Part shown: positions 1 through 5,304 of the stretch, piece after piece | Layout: every line of letters starts with the position of its first letter | How positions within the stretch are numbered: position 1 is the first letter of the stretch | Assembly (NCBI GenBank): GCA_023380675.1 | Contig: JAMCRS010000220.1 | Span: forward strand, 1-11,703 | From: Chloroflexota bacterium | GTDB taxonomy: Bacteria > Chloroflexota > Anaerolineae > UBA4142 | DNA length: 11,703 bases | Direction: 5' to 3' | Notes under the pieces: model-generated | Databases searched by the model: none | Seen by the model: only the letters and a program-made list of their open reading frames with translations | Told to the model about the DNA's origin: nothing | Program-made: the position numbers and the translations under genes

Positions 1-2
1 CC

Positions 3-383
3 CATACTTCACCTCCTGCTGGAGGCAAGTATGCCGCATGGCACAATCTTCTGACAACAGCGAGTGTCGAATTACACGATGTCCTGAATACACGGCTTGT
101 GCACGATGTCCTGACAGCGAATACCTACAATCTACAGGCCTTCAAGTTCGATTCGAGTCTTGGCAGGTGGGTCCGCTTGAGACTCGGGTACGTTGTCCGG
201 CAGCAGCTTTCGGTCGTTCAGCCGCAACCGCAGAACGGGCTTGAAGGAACTTACGCGCTCGGGGCGGAGGATATTCCAGCGGTGGGGAGAGTGAGACTAG
301 TTGTGGTCGGATGGGGTGACCCAACAAACGTGGAGGGCTCTAGAATCGCGGCGTTCAAGGATATCCAGATCGTAGCCCATTGA
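3..383 (+). CDS. C-terminal part of an immunity-like protein from a preceding Rhs cassette (cut by window edge)
   Basis: This frame is open from the left edge to a TGA at 381-383, so I read it as the 3' end of a longer gene. A GTG at 99 is in frame but has no ribosome binding site, so it is probably not the start. The last 30 residues (GRVRLVVVGWGDPTNVEG and on to IQIV) align without gaps to the end of the lipoprotein at 4323-4838 (GRVRLAVVDWLDPNNPDG to VEIV), with more than half of positions identical. Both also share an [AF]xFDS motif further upstream. The fold looks all-beta, sandwich-like. By position it would be the immunity gene of a cassette lying left of the window. A 13-base direct repeat (75-87 and 102-114, 27 bases apart) gives two HDVL motifs nine residues apart. 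The immunity role is inferred from context; the homology to the later lipoprotein is seen directly. Confidence 0.6.
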   Translation, partial: HTSPPAGGKYAAWHNLLTTASVELHDVLNTRLVHDVLTANTYNLQAFKFDSSLGRWVRLRLGYVVRQQLSVVQPQPQNGLEGTYALGAEDIPAVGRVRLVVVGWGDPTNVEGSRIAAFKDIQIVAH

Positions 384-452
384 GATGGTATGGCTTGTCA
401 TTAGTGTGCGCGATTTGTCCGTATCCTACCGCGTGTTGCGCCGCTGGTAGCA

Positions 453-563
453 GTAGGATGCTCAAAGAAAGCCGCATACGACAACCTGCCTTCCGTCTTC
501 GGATTTACCGACCAGCGCTTTTCCGCGGGTGCCGGGCTGACGTAATGCGTCTCAACATAATAG
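453..563 (+). pseudogene. Decayed rhs core remnant with three stops at Tyr positions
   Basis: In the same frame as the core fragment that begins at 564, codons 480-542 read DNLPSVFGFTDQRFSAGAGL. This matches the usual Rhs core segment (F-T-G-Q-R ... G-L) that precedes the YYxxRYYD motif. The next codons are TAA (543), TGC, GTC, TCA, ACA, TAA (558) and TAG (561), then GAC. Lined up with the expected Y-Y-V-S-R-Y-Y-D, every stop falls on a Tyr position and is one base from a Tyr codon. The reading frame is otherwise intact into the next feature. The core has therefore decayed by point mutation and this copy cannot be translated through. The boundary on the left is approximate. Confidence 0.6.
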
Positions 564-1496
564 GACCGTGCCATCACCCGCTTCACCCAGCCGGACACGC
601 TCATCCAGAACATCTACGACCCGCAGTCGCTCAACCGGTACTCCTACGTCCGCAACAACCCGGTGCGGAACACGGATCCGACGGGACACGGCCCCCGTGA
701 CCAGTGGTACCACGCCATCTGGGCGGCGCAGAATGCGAGCGCGCCGGCGACGACGGGTAGCAGCCAAGGGACCAGTGGCGGCGGCGACGATGATGGCGGG
801 ACCGGCAAGTTAATCGACAGCGGAAGCCATGGGTACGTCAGGCCCTACGTCAGCGACTTGAAGGGGCTGGCTCGCAAACTGGTTGGCGAGTCGACGTCCG
901 GCGGCAAGACCAAACTCGCAGTACCTGAGAAGATTGGTCTCACTCAGTCAGAGCGAATCAAGACATTACAGGATATCGCCGGAATGCAGATGTCAAACGG
1001 CGCTGACGACTTGCAGTTATTGATTGCGCTCACAGAGGCAGACGCCGGGCTCACGGCAGACAATACGGGGGAATTCGTGGACGACATGACGTTGATAACC
1101 TTGGGTTGGCACCCCACGGATGCGGCGTACTGCGGCTATCACGGAAGTAACGTGTGCGCTAGTGAGGGCCGCATAGTCAAGGGCGCTGCTTTCGGATGGC
1201 CGTGGAGAGGGGGTACGGGGTTCATTATGTCTTATCGAGATCCACCGGGACTGGAGTCGAACCAAGTCGGTCACTTTTGGGAATACGTAGCGGCCTCGTA
1301 TGAAACGGGCCCTATTGCCGCGAGCGCCGGAAATGACTTCCATGAACTCTTTGGACAAGGCAATTCGTGGCAAGACCACGCGTTAGGCGAAAGGGGAGTG
1401 GAGTTGGGCTGGCTTCTTAGCCGTCCTTTCATTCGGCTGCGTCCCAGCGACGTTCCGGGCTGGCTTGGGAACAATGTGGGACTACCTACACAATAA
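564..1496 (+). CDS. Orphan Rhs tip 1: core end, linker and variable C-terminal domain (no start codon)
   Basis: The frame opens after a TAG at 561 and has no ATG. The only possible start is a GTG at 663 inside the conserved core, without a ribosome binding site. Residues 1-43, counted from 564, are the end of an Rhs core: RFTQPDTLIQNIYDPQS, NRYSYVRNNPVR and DPTGH. A linker follows with a WYHAIWA motif, a Ser/Thr/Gly/Asp-rich stretch and GESTSGG near residues 110-116. The rest, to about residue 310, is unique in the window. It holds SNQVGHFWEYV (His near 237), an HE pair near 260 and DHALGERGVELG near 271. Similar NQVxHF and DxxLGxxGxxLG motifs occur in Rhs tips of Chloroflexota as I remember them, but I cannot assign an activity. 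The downstream gene begins 14 bases after the stop, as expected for a toxin-immunity pair. Probably silent unless recombined onto an intact rhs gene. Confidence 0.65.
   Translation, partial: DRAITRFTQPDTLIQNIYDPQSLNRYSYVRNNPVRNTDPTGHGPRDQWYHAIWAAQNASAPATTGSSQGTSGGGDDDGGTGKLIDSGSHGYVRPYVSDLKGLARKLVGESTSGGKTKLAVPEKIGLTQSERIKTLQDIAGMQMSNGADDLQLLIALTEADAGLTADNTGEFVDDMTLITLGWHPTDAAYCGYHGSNVCASEGRIVKGAAFGWPWRGGTGFIMSYRDPPGLESNQVGHFWEYVAASYETGPIAASAGNDFHELFGQGNSWQDHALGERGVELGWLLSRPFIRLRPSDVPGWLGNNVGLPTQ
579..908 (+). repeat. Rhs core-end repeat copy 1 (core plus shared linker)
   Basis: Bases 579-692 are the core-end repeat found again at 2146, 3397 and 5140. Bases 618-908 form a longer near-identical match to 2146-2415 that covers the whole linker. 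Copy 1 holds 21 extra bases (seven codons, QNASAPA) that copy 2 lacks. Such homology could drive recombination between cassettes or with a full-length rhs gene. Confidence 0.8.
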
Positions 1497-1510
1497 GGGA
1501 GAGCTTTGGC

Positions 1511-1873
1511 ATGCACGTTCTCTCAAGGAAACGCGTGATCGTTACCGTGCTTGGGGTGCTGGTGTTATGTTGCGTGGTACCGCTCGGGATTAGACAAGCA
1601 AATCAGTCCGCGTATGAGACAACACGGGCGAAAGTCGTGGATGTCCTCAAACCAGGGATGTCTGAGAGGCAGGTCTACGAGGCTCTCAGCCGAGCGGGAA
1701 CCCTAACGGTGTACTACCCGGACTTTGAAGGTTGTCATATCGAAGCACCAGAATCAAGCCAAGCCGTTTGGATTTGGATAACCAGCTTTTCCTGGAGTTG
1801 GTCTACCATGGGGCTTGAGGTGTGCCTTGACGGTAAGGGCACAATGATTGGCTACAGAGAAATGTTCGATTAG
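1511..1873 (+). CDS. Predicted immunity protein 1: membrane-anchored BamE/SmpA-like protein
   Basis: This 120-residue protein starts at ATG 1511, preceded by GGGAGAG eight bases upstream, a good ribosome binding site. It begins 14 bases after the stop of tip 1. Residues 1-7 are basic and residues 8-26 are a hydrophobic anchor. Cys20-Cys21 do not sit in a good lipobox. The LKPGMSERQVYEAL segment (46-59) resembles the opening helix of BamE/SmpA-like and PepSY-like small domains, where G-M/T-x-x-Q-V is typical. The remainder is beta-rich with many Trp residues (WIWITSFSWSWS). The domain would face the cell exterior, which fits neutralising a toxin that arrives from outside. Immunity function is inferred from position only; the fold is a tentative call from the motif. 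Confidence 0.6.
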   Translation: MHVLSRKRVIVTVLGVLVLCCVVPLGIRQANQSAYETTRAKVVDVLKPGMSERQVYEALSRAGTLTVYYPDFEGCHIEAPESSQAVWIWITSFSWSWSTMGLEVCLDGKGTMIGYREMFD

Positions 1874-2109
1874 CCGGTCGTGGCTCGTCAAAAGCGCACA
1901 CCCCGGGGTTGCGAATCCTGATCGCCACCCGCCGACGGCGCACGTTCGCATCTTGCTGCGTTTTTTGGACCGGGACATCGTTGATCCAAACGGGTGGCAC
2001 TCTCTAGTGACGCTCAGGCTTGTCTGCGTTTCTCGCGGGGCCGCGCCAAAGAGCGATGCCGACGGAGATGCCTCTGAGTGAGGCCGCGGGCGTAACGCGG
2101 TGAGGAGTT
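1874..2109. other. Intercassette spacer without a gene
   Basis: No convincing gene lies here. Short inverted matches are present (GCCACCCG near 1925 and CGGGTGGC near 1991). The last part runs into a degraded core: 2116-2145 aligns at about half of its bases with the core-end repeat of copy 1 just upstream of the conserved GACCCGCAG. Confidence 0.4.
1947..1966 (+). terminator. Weak terminator-like element after immunity gene 1
   Basis: A four-base stem (CGCA and TGCG around a six-base loop) is followed by six T residues at 1961-1966. The T run is right for intrinsic termination but the stem is short, so this is only a possibility. It lies about 75 bases after the stop of immunity gene 1. Confidence 0.25.
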
Positions 2110-2931
2110 TTGCAGCATCGCCACAGAACCATCTGGAATTCGTGTGACCCGCAGTCGCTCAACCGTTACACTTACGTCCGCAACAACCCGGTGCGGAATA
2201 CGGATCCGACGGGACACGACCCCCGTGACCAGTGGTACCACGCCATCTGGGCAGCGACGACGGGTAGCAGCCAAGGGACCAGTGGCGGCAGCGACGATGA
2301 CGGTGGGACCGGCAAGTTAATCGACAGCGGAAGCCATGGGTACGTCAGGCCCTACGTCAGCGACTTGAAAGGGCTGGCGCGCAAACTGGTCGGCGAGTCG
2401 ACGTCAGGCGACAAGGAACAGCTCCCTGAACCCGGCAAGGTCGGCCGCGAAGAGGTTGGACCGATAACAGCGTTCATCCGCAATACATTGCCCTTGCCCG
2501 CGGATGTTTGGTCAGGCGCGGCCCTTGGTCTAAATGCTGGTGCATGGCTGACAGATACTCTTGCGGCGGGCGGCGTAGTTCTGGGAGCAGTTGCAGGGGC
2601 CGGCGCAACTTCCCCCGCAGTACTTGCGGGGGCGCCCGAAGTGCCCGTCGCAACTGGTCTGGCGGGGGCGGCCATGGCGGAGGTTTATGTCCAGCCTGCC
2701 TTGGCCTTGGGAAACTTGTTGTCCGCGGCTTCGACAGTTTCCACGTTCGTGGCGAGCGCCAAGTCGGGCCGAACAGAGATTGAGAATCTGCGAGTGGGAA
2801 ACGACGTTCTCAACAGCGCATGTACCACCGCGGTTGGCGTAGTTGACCGCGAGGCAGTGTCTGCTTGGGTCGTTCAGTCGGTTTCTATGGCAAACAGCCT
2901 AGGCTGGAGGGGTATCCCGTTTGGGAAGTAA
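2110..2931 (+). CDS. Orphan Rhs tip 2: truncated core end, linker and Gly/Ala-rich hydrophobic C-terminal domain
   Basis: The frame opens after TGA 2101-2103. The first start-like codon is TTG 2110, but the nearest purine stretch lies only two bases away, so translation from here is doubtful. The clear core match starts at DPQSLNRY (residue 13), and the RFTQPDTL part is eroded. Residues 13-112 nearly match tip 1 through the linker to GESTSG and the following P..G element. Residues 113-273 are unique. About 135-215 is rich in Gly, Ala, Val and Leu (for example DTLAAGGVVLGAVAGAGA) and could form membrane-inserting helices. Only about 60 residues follow, with no nuclease motif that I can see. 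With a multi-span membrane protein 16 bases downstream, a membrane-active toxin is a reasonable inference. Alternatively it is a translocation segment whose catalytic domain has been lost. Confidence 0.6.
   Translation: MQHRHRTIWNSCDPQSLNRYTYVRNNPVRNTDPTGHDPRDQWYHAIWAATTGSSQGTSGGSDDDGGTGKLIDSGSHGYVRPYVSDLKGLARKLVGESTSGDKEQLPEPGKVGREEVGPITAFIRNTLPLPADVWSGAALGLNAGAWLTDTLAAGGVVLGAVAGAGATSPAVLAGAPEVPVATGLAGAAMAEVYVQPALALGNLLSAASTVSTFVASAKSGRTEIENLRVGNDVLNSACTTAVGVVDREAVSAWVVQSVSMANSLGWRGIPFGK
2146..2415 (+). repeat. Rhs core-end repeat copy 2
   Basis: Near-identical to 618-908 over the core end and linker, but lacking 21 bases between two GCG-like triplets, an in-frame deletion relative to copy 1. 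Upstream of 2146 similarity falls off sharply. Confidence 0.8.
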
Positions 2932-2947
2932 TGACTGAGGTGTGGCA

Positions 2948-3355
2948 ATGAGAATCTTGGTTGCGCTAATAGGGGCCTTGCTGAGCATTCCAGTTTGCTA
3001 TGTCTTTTGCACCAACAAGTCGGTCCGCCGCGACTTCCTAGTTGGGCCGGAATCTTCGTTGCGGCCGTTGCGGTACGGACTCGTCTCGGGGTTTCTCGTA
3101 GGAGCGTTCTTCCTCGCACTGTTACTTGTGGGTGCTCTACTCGATGCTTCCTACAATTGGACCGTAGAGACCGTATTAGGACTCGTGGCCTTTGCGGCCT
3201 TTGCGGGACTTTTTGTTGGCATTCTCATGCTGCTCAGCACGGCATGGACATTCTTCGTAGTCGGGAGGTACCGTGGTTTTCTCGATTCTCATCTAACCAA
3301 GCAGCAGCGCCAGACCAAGGCTCAGGGTACACCCACTGACCGCTCGAAGCACTAG
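2948..3355 (+). CDS. Predicted immunity protein 2: multi-span membrane protein
   Basis: ATG 2948 is chosen because GAGGTG lies about six bases upstream. A GTG two codons earlier is less well placed. The gene starts 16 bases after the stop of tip 2. The 135-residue product has a helix at about residues 3-21, a second near 44-65 and a long hydrophobic stretch at about 74-106 that could be one or two helices. It ends in a basic, polar tail (KQQRQTKAQGTPTDRSKH). No enzyme motif is visible. Small proteins with several membrane spans are a common form of immunity against pore-forming or membrane-disrupting toxins, which suits the hydrophobic tip encoded just upstream. I do not recognise the family; the role is inferred from position and topology. 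Confidence 0.6.
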   Translation: MRILVALIGALLSIPVCYVFCTNKSVRRDFLVGPESSLRPLRYGLVSGFLVGAFFLALLLVGALLDASYNWTVETVLGLVAFAAFAGLFVGILMLLSTAWTFFVVGRYRGFLDSHLTKQQRQTKAQGTPTDRSKH

Positions 3356-3363
3356 GATTCCGC

Positions 3364-4236
3364 GTGGTATGCCCGCGGGGGCAACGCCTCATCGGCCGGT
3401 TCACCCAGCCGGACACGCTCATCCCGGACCTGTACGACCCGCAGTCGCTCAACCGGTACTCCTACGTCCGCAATAACCCGGTGCGGAACACGGATCCGAC
3501 GGGACACGGCGTGGACCGCGGCGACCCGTACTACAACGCGGAAATGCGTGCCATTTGGGCGTCAAAAACAACCAGCGCGGCGGCGACAACAAGCGACGAG
3601 CAGGGTCCGAGCAAGGACCCCAACGACGGGTTCCATCGCGTTGACCTTTGGCTGTCAGATCCGAAAGCGCGGGACAAGGCAGTAACGGGCGACTCGACGT
3701 CCGGCGGCGCGGGCGATCTCCCGGCACCTCAACAGATTGGCCCGGCACCCGGGCTGCATGCGACGGGGAGAGCAGAGGGGACTCTTTTGTGGTACCAGAC
3801 GGGCTTCGAGTGTGTTGGCAAGGTGTGCGTGCCGGTTTACAGCAGAGACCAGGGCAACCTTCTGGTTGACATCTACCTGAGTGGAGGCAAGGGCCTCAGG
3901 ACCGGTGGACGCGTGCTCACTATGGAGCTGGTGCCTTCTCAAGAAACTCTGAAGGAAATGCAACTTGACGTCATCTTTGAACTTCACAACACGCGAGGCC
4001 AGTCGCTGACCCGAAACTACACGATCATCGGTGACACTGTATTCGACTTCTATGAGAACTCAAAAGATATACCAACGGGGACCGTCATCGAAGCGTCGTC
4101 CTCTGTGGATGTCAGAGGTGGCCTCCCGGCAAAAGTGGATTTCTGGGGCTCGAAGAAGCCACCGTACGAGTTCTCGTTTGGCGATACCAAGGGATATGAT
4201 AGCCTGCCTTGGGTGGTACCCGACCTTTGGCGGTGA
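3364..4236 (+). CDS. Orphan Rhs tip 3: core end, linker and beta-rich C-terminal domain
   Basis: The core begins eight bases after immunity gene 2. The frame is open from 3340. GTG 3364 is the first start-like codon but has no ribosome binding site, so I doubt it is used. Residues 9-48 are core (LIGRFTQPDTLIPD, NRYSYVRNNPVR, DPTGH). The linker is a diverged form of that in tips 1 and 2: MRAIWAS (61-67), a polar stretch, DLWLSDPKARDK (94-105), GDSTSGG (109-115), then LPAPQQIG (119-126). Residues 130-290 are unique and look all-beta, with CVGKVC near 150-155, alternating strands and an aromatic end (LPWVVPDLWR). I do not recognise a toxin family. A lipoprotein gene lies 86 bases downstream and is its likely immunity partner. 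Confidence 0.6.
   Translation: MVCPRGQRLIGRFTQPDTLIPDLYDPQSLNRYSYVRNNPVRNTDPTGHGVDRGDPYYNAEMRAIWASKTTSAAATTSDEQGPSKDPNDGFHRVDLWLSDPKARDKAVTGDSTSGGAGDLPAPQQIGPAPGLHATGRAEGTLLWYQTGFECVGKVCVPVYSRDQGNLLVDIYLSGGKGLRTGGRVLTMELVPSQETLKEMQLDVIFELHNTRGQSLTRNYTIIGDTVFDFYENSKDIPTGTVIEASSSVDVRGGLPAKVDFWGSKKPPYEFSFGDTKGYDSLPWVVPDLWR
3397..3510 (+). repeat. Rhs core-end repeat copy 3
   Basis: Nearly base-identical to 579-692 in its central part, with PDL in place of QNI. After the GGACACGGC that ends the shared block the DNA diverges, although the linker protein motifs persist. Confidence 0.8.
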
Positions 4237-4272
4237 TGCTCCGGATCGACCGGGTACCGCCGAAAGTGGGTA
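4217..4272 (+). other. Imperfect inverted repeat across the end of tip 3
   Basis: The arms are TACCCGACCTTTGGCGGT (4217-4234) and ACCGCCGAAAGTGGGTA (4256-4272), separated by 21 bases. They pair over most of their length with an internal mismatch and a bulge. The left arm overlaps the last codons of tip 3 and the right arm lies in the gap before the lipoprotein gene. No T run follows, so it is not a standard terminator. It could dampen transcription or shield the messenger, or be chance. Confidence 0.35.
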
Positions 4273-4322
4273 GATACGCCCGTCTACGGATTGTCAATCG
4301 TGTCGCATACAGCGGAGAAAAA

Positions 4323-4838
4323 ATGAACATGTGGCTGGGCCAAGATCGCGCGGTGCTCCGCATAAACCTGATTATCATGTCTCTGTGCATCCTCACGCTC
4401 GCGGGATGTATGGGCCCGGAGGTGAACGTGGGCCATGACACGTTTGAAGACGTCGTCGGCGCAAGACTGGATCCGGGTCTGCAACTCTACACAAATGGAT
4501 ATGAATTTGGCGATGACAAGCCCGTTGGGTACGAGGTCATTAACCGTGGAACAAGCCCCGTATATTTTCCTGACTACACATATGGCGTTCGCGCCTATAC
4601 CTTCGATTCACAATCGCAGACATGGGTATACTACCCCTGGAGCTTTCATTTGGTGGACCCTAGCGTGGTGAGCATTTCCCCGGGAACAAGCAAAAGCGGC
4701 ACCAATTTTTACGGCATCCCGATGAGCTTCCTGCCACCAGGGGGACGGGTGCGCCTCGCTGTGGTAGATTGGCTTGACCCCAACAACCCTGACGGCACCA
4801 AGGTGGCGGCGTACGCGGACGTCGAGATCGTACGGTAG
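4323..4838 (+). CDS. Predicted immunity protein 3: lipoprotein with beta-sandwich-like domain
   Basis: ATG 4323 follows a GGAGAAAAA stretch and gives a clean lipoprotein signal: charged start, hydrophobic core (INLIIMSLCILTLAG) and lipobox LAGC with Cys29. The frame is open further upstream, but those codons belong to the inverted-repeat region and look non-coding. The mature part, about 142 residues, is rich in beta strands, with YEVINRGTSPVYFPDYTYG and a closing segment (GRVRLAVVDWLDPNN to VEIVR) shared with the partial protein at 3-383. So two cassettes in this array carry relatives of one immunity family. The protein would sit on the outer face of the membrane. The lipoprotein call is firm; immunity to tip 3 is inferred from order and proximity. 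The base composition is visibly AT-richer than the flanking genes. Confidence 0.7.
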   Translation: MNMWLGQDRAVLRINLIIMSLCILTLAGCMGPEVNVGHDTFEDVVGARLDPGLQLYTNGYEFGDDKPVGYEVINRGTSPVYFPDYTYGVRAYTFDSQSQTWVYYPWSFHLVDPSVVSISPGTSKSGTNFYGIPMSFLPPGGRVRLAVVDWLDPNNPDGTKVAAYADVEIVR

Positions 4839-5115
4839 GTATCCGGGCTCCGGTCTCGTCGAAGTCGCATGGTCGCGACCAGCAATGCTGATTAGCAAGC
4901 TGACAGGTGCGTTGGTAGGCGGTTTGGGGATTCTATCGCGAATCAGCAAGTAGAAATGAGAGAGAATATGTTAGGGCGGCGTGAGACAGTGCGAATGCTG
5001 GATGGTGACTCGGAACAAAGCGCATTCTCGCGATCTGATCAAAGGCAGGAACGGCAATCCCGAATGCGTTGCCTCTCCATACAAGTACGCGCCAAAGTCT
5101 TGCCAAAAGCCAACC
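4839..5115. other. Spacer before the last Rhs remnant, no gene recognised
   Basis: I see no convincing gene, RNA or terminator here. The frame that runs into the next remnant is open from 4981 (GTG) without a ribosome binding site, and its residues up to about 5115 resemble nothing I know. Confidence 0.35.
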
Positions 5116-5250
5116 GCGCGATTGGTGGTCGTACTCGGCCACTTTGTCCAACCGGACACGCTCATCCCGGACCTGTACGACCCGCAGTCGCTCAACCGGT
5201 ATTCCTACGTCCGCAACAACCCGGTGCGGTATACGGACCATTTGGGGCGC
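5116..5250 (+). pseudogene. Truncated rhs core end without a toxin tip (remnant 4)
   Basis: Codons from 5116 read ARLVVVLGHFVQPDTLIPDL, then YDPQSLNRYSYVRNNPVR and TDHLGR. The first ten residues line up with the expected ARYYDPxIGRF, with the aromatic and acidic positions replaced. The usual DPTGH has become DHLGR. No linker or variable domain follows; 54 bases later a secreted-protein gene starts in the same frame with its own ribosome binding site. I read this as the worn-out last core copy of the array. The frame stays open across the junction, so a fusion of about 597 residues from GTG 4981 is formally possible. It would bury the signal peptide of the next protein, which argues against it. 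Confidence 0.6.
5140..5250 (+). repeat. Rhs core-end repeat copy 4
   Basis: Matches copy 3 almost base for base from the QPDTLIPDLYDPQS codons through NNPVR, then diverges at TATACGGACCATTTGGGGCG. Confidence 0.75.
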
Positions 5251-5304
5251 AACAGCCAACCTCAGCTCCGAAGGCACACCGTCCGCCTGTACAAAGGAGC
5301 TTAC

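Noticed and set aside
380..700. Open frame of 106 codons across the first core remnant
   Set aside because: It is out of frame with the recognisable Rhs core, and its product is the His/Pro-rich shadow that recurs at each core repeat.
579..5250. CRISPR array or integron cassette array
   Set aside because: The repeats are over 100 bases, coding, and spaced about 1-2 kb apart, unlike CRISPR. I saw no attC-like structured sites, integrase or consistent recombination core at the cassette borders.
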